DNA of 64,000 nt from Oceanispirochaeta sp963676905. Lineage in GTDB: Bacteria > Spirochaetota > Spirochaetia > DSM-2461. The DNA lies in assembly GCA_963676905.2 (NCBI GenBank), contig CAXXVE010000001.1, positions 3,534,001-3,598,000 of the forward strand. Reading direction: 5' to 3'. A program made the translations under genes and the position numbers. The notes under the pieces are model-generated. The model made no database searches and was not told the origin of the DNA. It was given only the letters and a program-made list of their open reading frames with translations. Positions within the stretch are counted from its first letter, which is position 1. Each line of letters begins with the position of its first letter. Shown piece by piece: positions 7,842-16,718 of the stretch.

Positions 7842-9848
7842 TTGGATTTAAACAGTATCAGACTGAACCCCGAGCAGAAACTGGCGGTTGATACAATCAA
7901 CGGTGCTCTTTTGATCATTGCCGGAGCCGGAAGCGGTAAAACCGGTGTAATCACCACCCGTATAGCCAACATGCTCAACCACGGAATCCCCCAGTCAAAT
8001 ATTCTGGCTCTGACCTTTACAAACAAGGCGGCCAGAGAGATGGAGGAGCGTGTCAAAACCCTGACGGGGAAAAAACTCTCCAACCTTACCCTCTCCACAT
8101 TCCATGCCTTTGGAGTGAAGATACTGAGGGAGCACTACGCCGACATGGGGTTCCGCCCCAACTTCAGCATCTACGACACCAACGACCAGCTGTCCTGCCT
8201 GAAAGAGGCAGCCCGTGAGCTGAAACTGAAATACGAACACCCCGAGCTGATGGAGCTGTCCAATCTTATATCGGGCATCAAGACCGAACGTCTCTCATGG
8301 GATGGTACAAACGACCAGCACAAACCCCTGTTCAAGGAGTATGAGGAGCATATGCGGCTTTATAATGCCGTTGACTTTGACGACCTTATTACCCTGCCTA
8401 TCAAGCTTCTCGAGGAGAGGCAGGATATTCTTGAAAAGTTTCAGAACAAGTACCGCTACATCATGGTTGACGAGTTTCAGGATACCTCTCTGATCCAGTA
8501 CAAAATGCTCTACCTTCTGGCAAGCAGGTACAGAAATATATGCTGTGTGGGTGATGATGATCAGTCCATCTACTCCTGGCGCGGTGCCAACTACGGCAAC
8601 ATCCTCAAATATGAGGAAGATTTCCCCGAGGTGAAGGAGATCAAGCTGGAGCGGAACTACCGTTCCACAGGTACCATCCTGAAGGCGGCGAACGCGGTAA
8701 TTGCAAACAACACCAACAGGAAGCTGAAAGAGCTCTGGACAGAGCTCTCACACAACGAAATGACAATCAAACACTGCCTCCCCGAGGACGACAGGGAAGA
8801 GGGTGAATTTATAGCCTCCACCATTGCGTCCCTGCGGATGCAGGAGAATATGAAGTATGACCAGTTCGGCATTCTGATCCGGACCAACAGCCTCTGTAAG
8901 GCCGTTGAGGATGCCCTGCTGTCGCACAACATCCCCTACACAATGAGTGGCGGAACCAGCTTCTTCCAGCGTGCCGAAATCAGGGATATCATCGCCTACC
9001 TCAGGGTCATCAACAACCCCGATGACGATGTGAATCTGATGCGCATTATCAATACACCCCGCAGAGGGGTCGGCAAAAAGGCTCTGGAGACTCTGGTGAA
9101 TACGGCTCAGGCCAAGGGGCTCTCCCTCTACTCAACCCTGACAGACCTGATGTATGACCAGAACTCAGGGATCACTCCACAGCTCAGAGCAGGTCTGGGT
9201 GAGTTTATGGAGCTTATTGAGGACTTCAAGGAGCGCTTTACCGAGGCGGAGGAAGAGAACAAGAAGATCCTTGCAGCAACGGCTCAGGAGCTTGTGGAGG
9301 AGATCGGTTACTGGGACTACCTCCTTCAGGAACACTCCAACAACGACAAGGTTGCCAAGTGGAAGTATGACAATATAGCCATGTTTATCGAGTTTATGTC
9401 CCGGTGGGAGAAAAACTCAGACAACCTGGAACCAACCCTGCAGAAGTACCTCAACAGGATCACCCTTGTCACCCGGGATGAAAATGAGGAAGAAGCGGGG
9501 AAGGTCAACCTTATGACCATCCACGCCTCAAAGGGTCTTGAATTCGATGTGGTCTTCCTTGCCGGTGTGGAAAGGGATATTATTCCCCATGCCCGTGCGG
9601 TGGCTGAAGACCCTGCCAACATGGAAGAGGAGCGGCGTCTTTTTTATGTTGCCATCACAAGGGCGAGAAAGAAGCTCTTTATCACTTCCTGCATGAAGCG
9701 CAAGCAGATGAGGGAGATGATAGACTCCGGGCCCTCCCCCTTCCTCACAGAGATACCCGGAGATCTGCTTGAAGAGATGGAAATAGAGGTGGAAGTGGAA
9801 GATCCCGACGAAGCCAAAAAGTATTTTGCACGCCTTCCCTGGAAATAA
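7842..9848 (+). CDS. UvrD/PcrA/Rep-type superfamily 1 DNA helicase
   Basis: A 668-residue ATP-dependent 3'-5' DNA helicase. The order of motifs is complete: LNPEQKLAV (Q-motif region), GAGSGKT (Walker A, about residue 30), LTFTNKAAREM (Ia), VDEFQDTS (Walker B), DDQSIYSWRGA (III), ERNYRS (IV), IHASKGLEF (V) and RRLFYVAITRAR (VI). It would act in repair, replication restart or removal of RecA filaments. The length is slightly below UvrD and close to Rep/PcrA. No ATG is available near the conserved start, so TTG at 7842 is used, with AAGGA about 12 nt upstream. The exact subgroup cannot be settled by eye. Confidence 0.92.
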   Translation: MDLNSIRLNPEQKLAVDTINGALLIIAGAGSGKTGVITTRIANMLNHGIPQSNILALTFTNKAAREMEERVKTLTGKKLSNLTLSTFHAFGVKILREHYADMGFRPNFSIYDTNDQLSCLKEAARELKLKYEHPELMELSNLISGIKTERLSWDGTNDQHKPLFKEYEEHMRLYNAVDFDDLITLPIKLLEERQDILEKFQNKYRYIMVDEFQDTSLIQYKMLYLLASRYRNICCVGDDDQSIYSWRGANYGNILKYEEDFPEVKEIKLERNYRSTGTILKAANAVIANNTNRKLKELWTELSHNEMTIKHCLPEDDREEGEFIASTIASLRMQENMKYDQFGILIRTNSLCKAVEDALLSHNIPYTMSGGTSFFQRAEIRDIIAYLRVINNPDDDVNLMRIINTPRRGVGKKALETLVNTAQAKGLSLYSTLTDLMYDQNSGITPQLRAGLGEFMELIEDFKERFTEAEEENKKILAATAQELVEEIGYWDYLLQEHSNNDKVAKWKYDNIAMFIEFMSRWEKNSDNLEPTLQKYLNRITLVTRDENEEEAGKVNLMTIHASKGLEFDVVFLAGVERDIIPHARAVAEDPANMEEERRLFYVAITRARKKLFITSCMKRKQMREMIDSGPSPFLTEIPGDLLEEMEIEVEVEDPDEAKKYFARLPWK

Positions 9849-9872
9849 ATAACTGACTTACGAGGAACTGAG

Positions 9873-12191
9873 ATGAAAGACTGTCACGGTAATGCAATAG
9901 GTTCCGCCCGTGTGGAACGCTCTCTTCTGATCTCTCTTGTTGCCGGTGGTCTCGGTTCGGTCTGGTTTATCTTCTGCCAGCCCCAGCAGATCCTCACAGT
10001 AATGATAAGCAACCACCTTCAGGCCACGGACAGACAGCTTGGAAACTTCGTGGCCATCCTCAACCTTGCAGGAGTTTTTCATCTGGGAGCGGTTTTCCTC
10101 TACTCCCGGACCAAAAGGATCAAGTCTGTATGGATTATAACCACTACTCTCTCCCGGTCCTCGGCCTTCTTTATTTCCGCAGCGGCCTTCTATGTATACA
10201 GGGGAGGCAGCAGAAGCATTGCCCTCTGGGTGGTTATGGGAGTCTCTCTGGTCCTGAGCTATATGCTTGGAAACTTTTCGGGTTCCGGCTGGTGGACCTG
10301 GATCTCGACATTGATCCCTTCAAAGACACGGTCCTCCTACTTCGGAAAGCGCTCCAGCCTGGCCCAGCTGCTCAACATAATCTTCTTTTTCTCCGCCACC
10401 TTTCTTCTTGATATCTTCTCCCGTGATATTTTCATTGTATACGGCATCATTTACTTCATAGCGGGGCTTTTGGGAGTAGCCGATATCCTCCTGCATATTG
10501 CCGTACCCGAACCCTCACATGCCCATGAAAAAGCACCCTTCAAGATCGCCCTTCTCCTTGAACCTGTTAAAAACAGGAGTTTTATTGTTTTTGGAATCCT
10601 GACGGGTTTCTCTGTGCTCAGCATCAATGTGGCGGCGCCCTTTCTGGCACCCTATATTATCAATCCCAATACCGTTGGTGCCCCCAACACATGGCTTGGT
10701 ATCATGTACCTTATCTCCCAGCTCTCCTGGCTGATCACAGCCCCGTTCTGGGGAATGCTTATGGACAAGATGGGCAAAAAGCCAGTTGTTGTACTGGGTC
10801 TCCTTCATCCCCTGGCCTACCCCCTCTATCTGCTGCTGACCCCTCATAACTACACCTTTCTCCTACCTGTAATTGCAATATGGGTGGGACTCTTCACCCC
10901 GGCGTTCTGGGAGGGGCTGAACCAGATGATGCTTATCCTTGTCCCCGATAAAAACAGAACAGCTTATGTGGCCTGGTACTGGGCTCTCATGGGCATTATC
11001 GGATCCCTCGGAAACATTCTGGGCGGCCATCTGATGGAAGCCACAGGAAGCCTGAAGCTTACAATTGCGGCGGGGCTGTTCCTGTCGGCTGTGAGCTTTA
11101 TTATTTTCAATATGCTCAAAACACCGGCAACCGCCAGGCTGGACCATGTTGTTTCACTTATCACAACCCCTTCGGTCTACAGGACCTATATGCAGCTCTC
11201 GGTCCTTTCAAGCACAGTCCGTCCCGACAAGGTTCACAAGGCTCTGAAGGATGTAAAGAGCAAATCCGGAGTTGTGGCTGTTGAAGAGGTTATAAGCCGT
11301 CTGGAGGACCCTGATCGTGCGGTACGGGAAGAGGCAGCTCTGGCTCTGGGAAGGATCGGGACAGAAGATGCCAAAGAGGCCCTTGTAGAACAGCTGAATC
11401 AATCGGACTCGCTCATTCGCCCCGAAGCAGCGGCTGCTCTGGGTGATATGGGAGACCTGTCGGTTATTCCCCACCTGATAGACGCCCTCTACACTGCCGA
11501 TGAGGAAGTTCAGGAAGAGGCGGCCATTGCCCTTGGCAAGCTGAAAAGCGATGAGTCCGTCCAGGCCCTGAGGCAGATCATCCGGGAGGATCGTTCCCAG
11601 AGGGTCAAGGTTTCGAGCATCGAGGGGATTGTGCAGCAGAACCGCTTTGAGGCTGTCGAGGAGATTATGGACCTCTGGGAGCAGACAAGCAACCGCATTC
11701 TAAAGACTCAGCTCTCCATCTCCCTTGGAAACCTGATAGGAAAGCCCGGAGGATTCTACCGCTGCGTAACGGGTACTGCGGAAAAACGAAACACAGCGAT
11801 AGCCGCCCTTTTCAAGGAGGTTTACACACTGCTTAAGAAACTGGAAACGATGGACTCCGGATACGTCAGCCATATTATCAAGGATTCACTGCCGGCGGTG
11901 GAGGAAAATTTTTTCGCTCATCAATACACTGAGAGTTTCCACCATATGTACACCATCATCCTGAACCTGATCTTCCGGAAACTGGAGATGATGGGATTTA
12001 ATGATGAGGCGGACAGGGCGGGAGAGTTCCTTAAGAAGAAAGACAGTCTTCTCTTCCTGGGCTTTCATATCTACTCCCGCCTGGAAGACCTGAGGATCAA
12101 CAAGCAGAGCGAGCCTCAGCCCACAGACATCCTGCTGGGAGTCTACTTCCTGAAGTCCTACTGCCTGAGAAAGACAAAAAAAAGGGTATGA
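9873..12191 (+). CDS. MFS transporter fused to C-terminal HEAT-repeat domain
   Basis: A 772-residue protein. Residues 15-425 hold about 12 hydrophobic segments with the MFS loop signature near GMLMDKMGKKPVVVLG. From about residue 455 to 575 come soluble HEAT-like (PBS-lyase type) repeats: VEEVISRLEDPDRAVREEAA, LGRIGTEDAKEALVEQL, ALGDMGDLSVIPHLIDAL and ALGKLKSDESVQAL. A helical tail follows to residue 772. The repeats are expected on the cytoplasmic side as a protein-binding platform. GAGGA is well placed before the ATG. The gene stands 24 bp after the helicase gene and is followed by a strong terminator. The substrate is unknown. The fusion is unusual and not a frame artefact, since one open frame covers both parts. 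Confidence 0.82.
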   Translation: MKDCHGNAIGSARVERSLLISLVAGGLGSVWFIFCQPQQILTVMISNHLQATDRQLGNFVAILNLAGVFHLGAVFLYSRTKRIKSVWIITTTLSRSSAFFISAAAFYVYRGGSRSIALWVVMGVSLVLSYMLGNFSGSGWWTWISTLIPSKTRSSYFGKRSSLAQLLNIIFFFSATFLLDIFSRDIFIVYGIIYFIAGLLGVADILLHIAVPEPSHAHEKAPFKIALLLEPVKNRSFIVFGILTGFSVLSINVAAPFLAPYIINPNTVGAPNTWLGIMYLISQLSWLITAPFWGMLMDKMGKKPVVVLGLLHPLAYPLYLLLTPHNYTFLLPVIAIWVGLFTPAFWEGLNQMMLILVPDKNRTAYVAWYWALMGIIGSLGNILGGHLMEATGSLKLTIAAGLFLSAVSFIIFNMLKTPATARLDHVVSLITTPSVYRTYMQLSVLSSTVRPDKVHKALKDVKSKSGVVAVEEVISRLEDPDRAVREEAALALGRIGTEDAKEALVEQLNQSDSLIRPEAAAALGDMGDLSVIPHLIDALYTADEEVQEEAAIALGKLKSDESVQALRQIIREDRSQRVKVSSIEGIVQQNRFEAVEEIMDLWEQTSNRILKTQLSISLGNLIGKPGGFYRCVTGTAEKRNTAIAALFKEVYTLLKKLETMDSGYVSHIIKDSLPAVEENFFAHQYTESFHHMYTIILNLIFRKLEMMGFNDEADRAGEFLKKKDSLLFLGFHIYSRLEDLRINKQSEPQPTDILLGVYFLKSYCLRKTKKRV

Positions 12192-12234
12192 AAAAGGGGG
12201 ACTTCTTTACAAGAAAGACCCCCTTTTATAGTTT
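12192..12234 (+). terminator. Rho-independent terminator after the MFS-HEAT gene
   Basis: AAAAGGGGG pairs with CCCCCTTTT around a partly paired loop, followed by ATAGTTTT. It begins at the stop codon. Because the stem is flanked by A on the left and T on the right, it may also stop transcription from the other strand. Confidence 0.8.
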
Positions 12235-12283
12235 TCATTGAACTCTGCAGGGAAAATTATTTCCCTGGTATTTTAGACTTAGA

Positions 12284-12898
12284 TTACAACCTGTTCCGTT
12301 CCGCTTCAATCCATTCATCCCAACCCTCGCCTTCAAGATTTTCGGCAACAAGATCCAGAATCTCGTATCTGGAGATAGAGGGGTGTACTTCGAGGTTTCC
12401 TGTTTCTTCTTCTCTGTCAACTTCAAAAGTGGTTGCTCCCCAGTATACCATTTCTCCGGCATTCACTTCGATAATATCATTATCATTTTCCGGAGGATCA
12501 AAGAAAAAGTGAAGTACTTTGTTCTTCCTTGTAGGCTTCTTTGGGGACACTTCGATGTCAGCCAGATAAAAACTGTTCGGCTCTGAAATCTGTACCGCAA
12601 AAATTTTCCTCTCCAGATCCATAATAATATAATCTGAACTAAAGAGAACATAGCTCAGATCCTCATACTCCTCTTCTTCATCAGCCAGCTTTCTGGCAGC
12701 CTCAAATTCCTCAGCATTTTCTGTTTTCATAAAATAAAGGCGAACATCATATAAATCCACATCGTCTTCAACATCAAGATACCCGTATATCAAACTGGAA
12801 TCATCACTTTTGGGTTTATTGGTCCAGCCAACAACTGAGAGACAACTTGTAAGACCTACGATAACAGCAAACATCAATAACATATTTTTGATTTTCAT
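12284..12898 (-). CDS. Hypothetical lipoprotein
   Basis: About 204 residues. I do not recognise a family. The ATG at 12898 is chosen because AGGAG lies 6 nt upstream. The N-terminus (MKIKNMLLMF) leads into a lipobox, LTSC, so the mature protein is probably a lipid-anchored envelope protein. The rest is rich in Asp and Glu, and alternates short beta-like segments such as SLIYGYLDVEDDVDLYDV and FAVQISEPNSFYLADIEV. It lies 32 bp downstream of the trypsin-like protease gene and is probably in the same transcript. It could be a partner or substrate of that protease, but the only evidence is position. Confidence 0.7.
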   Translation of the reverse strand: MKIKNMLLMFAVIVGLTSCLSVVGWTNKPKSDDSSLIYGYLDVEDDVDLYDVRLYFMKTENAEEFEAARKLADEEEEYEDLSYVLFSSDYIIMDLERKIFAVQISEPNSFYLADIEVSPKKPTRKNKVLHFFFDPPENDNDIIEVNAGEMVYWGATTFEVDREEETGNLEVHPSISRYEILDLVAENLEGEGWDEWIEAERNRL

Positions 12899-12930
12899 AA
12901 TTACTCCTGCATATTTACACAATTTTTGTT

Positions 12931-14682
12931 TTACAACTTTAATATATAGGACAGAGTCAGATTGACAGCGCTTCCTGATACATCTTCGCCATCCATGTTC
13001 ATAATGGATGAAACACTCTTATAGTCAACCATGGCTCCGAATATTCCGATGTCCTTCCCTTTGGGAGTAAAATGGATTCCACCTCCCGCAGTCCAGTACC
13101 CCAAAAAGGGTGATCCGCTTACATCACCGAATGCGCTTATATCAACCCCAATACCAATTCCAGCCTTGATCACCGGTGTTATAGTATGGGCTCTGATCAG
13201 TTTGGTTGGAAAGATATTCAATCCATAACCTAAAAGAACTGCTCCAGCATCGTACTCAGAACTGCCGCCTGTCCAATTTTCTTTTATGAGTTTGAGTTTT
13301 TCATACCCTATTATTGCTGATGAACCAAGATATTTATTGTGTATGGAAAGGATTTCGATACCAAGAGAAAAACCTCCGAGGCCGGGAGCATCCACAGAGT
13401 CTTTTCCAAAAGAGTACGAACCTCCTCCAAAGAAAGCAATGGCTGTTCTAAATGCGTACTTATTGGCATCCTTTGCGTCCTCTTCCTTTGCTTCTTCCGC
13501 CTCATCAACAACTTCATAGGAGAGGGGATAATCACTTAAAACCCACTTGCCTTTGGAAAATGTCCATTCTGTCACAAATGCGTCTTTATCATCAGAAATG
13601 AGAATAACTTCTGATACATCAGGACTGTATTCAGTGATAGACCATTTAAAGCTTGCTGAATCTGAAGCATTCGCCAGGTCTTTGGCAATAAACGACTTGA
13701 GACCTTCCAGAGTATCGTTTAAGAGAATAGCATTATCCCAGGATTCCCGTTCTTTAGAACTAAGATCATTTCGTCTCTCCAGATACATATCCCACCCTAC
13801 ACTTAGGGCAAAATCATCTGACAAAAACAGGGGGAGTTCCCCGGAAGGGTCTTCTTGTGACCCTAATACGCCGGTAAAGTGAACTAATGTCTCTTCAAGC
13901 CCATTCTCATCGGCATCAGTTACACCGGAACTGTATTCATCAATAAAGGCTGTGACACTTTCAGCTGGTATGGAATAGAAAGTATTATGCCGATTATTTG
14001 CCGAAAGAGTGTTGACTCCAACAACATTGAATATATCACCCTCTTTTATCATCAACGGCCCACCACTGCTGCCGGGATCAATAACAGAGGTATGCTGAAT
14101 AAGAAAGGGAAGCCCCTCTTTTACAAGTTCCTTTATAACAGTCCTCTGATTTGATACACTTCCCTTTGAAAGCTGCCAGACAGGAGAAGATATCAGCCCG
14201 GGGTAACCTGCGGCCCAAACTTCCATGCCATCTGATACAGAGTTGGATTGAAGTGACATTCCCTTTCCCTGAAGCTGAGAGTCTTGAGGTATCTTAATCA
14301 ATGCCAGATCCCTGAATGGATCAGCATATACGACTTCACAATCATCAATGACTGTCGAAGAACCATCATCTTCGGACTGCCACTCAACAGATATTGTCTC
14401 CGAACCCGCTATAACATGATAATTGGTAATGAATAATCTCTTTCCTTCTTCATCAAGTACGGAAAAAACAGTACCATGGACTCCATTCTTTTTTCCTTTT
14501 ACCTCATTTGCGAGATCACTTTCCCGTATGTTTTCAAGCCAGATTGAGATACCGGTATAAGTTTCTGAAAGTGCCTTCTTCGGTTCCGCCCTGATGATCA
14601 GTACTTCTTCTCTCAACTCTTGAGCAAACAGAGAAGCACTCAAAATCATAAATACGACAGTAAGAATCTTTTTACATTTCAC
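12931..14682 (-). CDS. Exported trypsin-like serine protease with C-terminal barrel-like domain
   Basis: 583 residues from a GTG at 14682 (GAGGA 7 nt upstream; an ATG overlapping it runs straight into a stop). A signal peptide ends near residue 20 (LFAQE). Residues 60-250 form a chymotrypsin/HtrA-type protease with the full triad: H89 in TNYHVIAG, D125 in RDLALIK and S206 in GSSGGPL. No PDZ domain follows. After an acidic, Lys-rich linker near residue 400, the last 175 residues are Gly-rich with alternating hydrophobic strands, resembling a small outer-membrane barrel; the chain ends SYILKL rather than in Phe. Probable role: envelope protein quality control or surface proteolysis. It is co-directional with the lipoprotein gene downstream. 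Confidence 0.8.
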   Translation of the reverse strand: MKCKKILTVVFMILSASLFAQELREEVLIIRAEPKKALSETYTGISIWLENIRESDLANEVKGKKNGVHGTVFSVLDEEGKRLFITNYHVIAGSETISVEWQSEDDGSSTVIDDCEVVYADPFRDLALIKIPQDSQLQGKGMSLQSNSVSDGMEVWAAGYPGLISSPVWQLSKGSVSNQRTVIKELVKEGLPFLIQHTSVIDPGSSGGPLMIKEGDIFNVVGVNTLSANNRHNTFYSIPAESVTAFIDEYSSGVTDADENGLEETLVHFTGVLGSQEDPSGELPLFLSDDFALSVGWDMYLERRNDLSSKERESWDNAILLNDTLEGLKSFIAKDLANASDSASFKWSITEYSPDVSEVILISDDKDAFVTEWTFSKGKWVLSDYPLSYEVVDEAEEAKEEDAKDANKYAFRTAIAFFGGGSYSFGKDSVDAPGLGGFSLGIEILSIHNKYLGSSAIIGYEKLKLIKENWTGGSSEYDAGAVLLGYGLNIFPTKLIRAHTITPVIKAGIGIGVDISAFGDVSGSPFLGYWTAGGGIHFTPKGKDIGIFGAMVDYKSVSSIMNMDGEDVSGSAVNLTLSYILKL

Positions 14683-14845
14683 ATTGAGTTCCTCAAGTTA
14701 ATACAGATTTAGCTATCATTCGTTTATTATTGCAACAATAAAAATATTAGTAACCAGCGAAGATAACCGTTTAAATATTAACCATTTTAATAAAATTCCA
14801 CAATAGAATATTAATTTTAAATGATCTTTATTTTATTATTCACCC

Positions 14846-14882
14846 CAAAAAAAGCCGCTGTACCCATCAAGATACAGCGGCT
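14846..14882 (-). terminator. Rho-independent terminator downstream of metA
   Basis: A perfect 10-bp stem (AGCCGCTGTA with TACAGCGGCT) is followed on the minus strand by seven T residues. It lies 24 bp after the metA stop. The remaining 160 bp up to the protease gene are AT-rich and hold no gene I can see. Confidence 0.88.
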
Positions 14883-14906
14883 GATTTTCTCCTATAGAGA
14901 GGGATG

Positions 14907-15820
14907 TCAAATCTCTTCAATATTATAGGGAGTCACCTGGTATACATAGTAGTTCAGCCAGTTGCTGAACAGCAGGTTTGCATGGCTTCTCCAGCTTACG
15001 TTGGGCAGGTAATCGGGGTTATCATCGGGAAAGTAGTTGCGGGGAACTTCGGGATTCATCCCCTTCGCCAGATCCCTTTCATACTCTTCCTTCAATGTCA
15101 GAGGATCATACTCAGAGTGGCCTGTTACAAAGATCTGCTTCCCGTCATCACTTATCACAATATAGATTCCCGCCTCATCAGACTCGGAAACAATATTCAG
15201 TCCGGGAACCCCTTCGATCTCTTCACGGCGCACTTCGGTATGCCGTGAGTGGGGAGCCAGAAAACTGTCATCAAAACCTCTGACAAGGTGGATATTCTTT
15301 TCATTGACTGTGTGGGTAAATACACCTGACATTTTGGTGTCGATATGATGTTTCTTTACACCAAAATGATGATAAAGCCCTGCCTGAGCAGCCCAGCAAA
15401 TATGCAAAGTAGATGTAACATTGGTCTTGGACCAGTCAAGAATCCTTACAATTTCATCCCAGTAGTTTACATCTTCAACTCCAGAGTTTCAACGGGAGCA
15501 CCGGTTACGATAAGACCGTCATACTTCTTGTGTTTTACCTCATCAAAGGTCTTGTAGAAAACCTGCAGGTGCTCCTGGGGAGTGTTTCTGCTTGTATGGG
15601 TTGCAGGCTGCATCAGGTCTACTTCAACCTGAAGCGGGCTGTTTGAGAGCAGTCTTAGAAGATGGGTCTCTGTTGTTATCTTTACAGGCATCAGATTCAG
15701 AATTAGAATCTTCAGGGCTCTGATATCCTGATGCATGGCCCGTGTTTCAGTCATGACAAAGATGTTCTCATGGCTGAGAACATCAGTAGCCGGAAGTTTA
15801 TCCGGTATTCTTACTGGCAT
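14907..15820 (-). pseudogene. metA: Homoserine O-acyltransferase (MetA-type), interrupted by a single-base frameshift
   Basis: The first 115 codons (from ATG 15820, AAGGAG upstream) read as the MetA N-terminus to TGAPVETLEL, then hit a stop. Moving by one base at about 15477 restores an uninterrupted MetA frame (EDVNYWDEIV, HICWAAQAG, VTGHSEYDP) to the stop at 14907. The combined length of about 304 residues equals the normal family length. The catalytic Cys (HICW) and the His and Glu of GHSEYDP are all intact. One T is missing where GAG TTT GAA would be expected. The residue after GAPV is Glu, which in characterised MetA proteins favours acetyl-CoA over succinyl-CoA. It is either a recent mutation or an assembly error. 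It is downstream of the metallo-hydrolase gene, probably in one operon. Confidence 0.9.
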
Positions 15821-15863
15821 AGTTTGAGTCTCCTTGGTTTTTAAGTCGGCAGATCAGGAGGAC

Positions 15864-16496
15864 CTAGACGGTCACAAAGGGGTTGCTGATCTTCTCTTTT
15901 CCCACCAGGGTTGATGATCCGTGTCCAGGGTATAGGATAGTCTCATCAGGAAGCGTATATACCTGATTGATAATCGATTTCATAAGGATTTCCATGTCTC
16001 CTCCGGGCAGATCTGTACGTCCTACAGATCCGTCGAAGATAACATCGCCTGTAAAACAGCATCCTCCGTCGGGCAGATAGAAGAGAACTGATCCGGGGCA
16101 GTGTCCGGGTGCAAAACGAACCTCGAAACGGATGCCGGCCATGTCGAAGGAATCATCATGCTTGAGAACCTTTTCCACACTTCCATTTTTCAGTTCTAAA
16201 CCGGGCATGGAGATGGATCTCTGGGATTCGGCATCACTGATCCATGACAGCGCTTCCTCATGGGCATATACGGGAACTCCCGCATCGTTGAACTTGTGTA
16301 TGTCACCAATGTGATCCCAGTGGGGATGAGTGATTAAAAGCCCTTTAAGATCGACACCGTAGTTCTTGCTCTCTTCAGAAATAACATCAAATGCTTCGGG
16401 ACCCGCATCCACGGCAACCGCTTCATTAGTTGTTTTATTGATTATCAGATAGGCATTGGTCTGTATGGGACCCGCCGGCAGTATTACAATTTCCAT
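15864..16496 (-). CDS. Metallo-beta-lactamase-fold hydrolase (glyoxalase II-like)
   Basis: A 210-residue cytoplasmic hydrolase. The zinc-binding motif THPHWDHIGD matches HxHxDH; further ligands are in APGHCPGSV and FTGDVIFDGSVGR and near the C-terminal YPGHG. This pattern is that of the YcbL/glyoxalase II subgroup, which cleaves thioesters such as lactoylglutathione or acts on related substrates. The start ATG at 16496 is preceded by an AGGAAGAGAG purine tract. It lies 43 bp upstream of metA and is likely co-transcribed, although no biochemical link between the two is established. The family is certain; the exact substrate is not. Confidence 0.88.
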   Translation of the reverse strand: MEIVILPAGPIQTNAYLIINKTTNEAVAVDAGPEAFDVISEESKNYGVDLKGLLITHPHWDHIGDIHKFNDAGVPVYAHEEALSWISDAESQRSISMPGLELKNGSVEKVLKHDDSFDMAGIRFEVRFAPGHCPGSVLFYLPDGGCCFTGDVIFDGSVGRTDLPGGDMEILMKSIINQVYTLPDETILYPGHGSSTLVGKEKISNPFVTV

Positions 16497-16664
16497 TTAC
16501 TCTACTCTCTCTTCCTAAGAAAATATATTTCCAGTTAGCCAAGAATAACACAATTACAGCTAATTTGAACAGAGCGGACAATGTTGAGCGTTAAAGGTTC
16601 TTCTGTGCAATTCCCGATTCAACTGTTCAGCAATGCTTATTAATATACATGTGATTACTTTAAA

Positions 16665-16694
16665 TTGGAAATTATACATAATAGTTCTTATAAT
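16665..16694 (+). promoter_or_regulatory. Sigma70-type promoter of the small outer-membrane protein gene
   Basis: TTGGAA and TATAAT are separated by 18 bp, with the -10 ending 24 nt before the ATG at 16719. An AGGGG Shine-Dalgarno lies between. Confidence 0.6.
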
Positions 16695-16718
16695 AGATAT
16701 CCAGGGGATGTGATACTG

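Noticed and set aside
15821..15863. SAM riboswitch ahead of metA
   Set aside because: Only 43 bp lie between the upstream gene and metA, too short for the known SAM riboswitch folds, and no matching elements are visible.
16665..16718. An N-terminal extension of the small outer-membrane protein starting at TTG
   Set aside because: This region holds the -35 and -10 elements of the gene's promoter, and the signal peptide starts at 16719.
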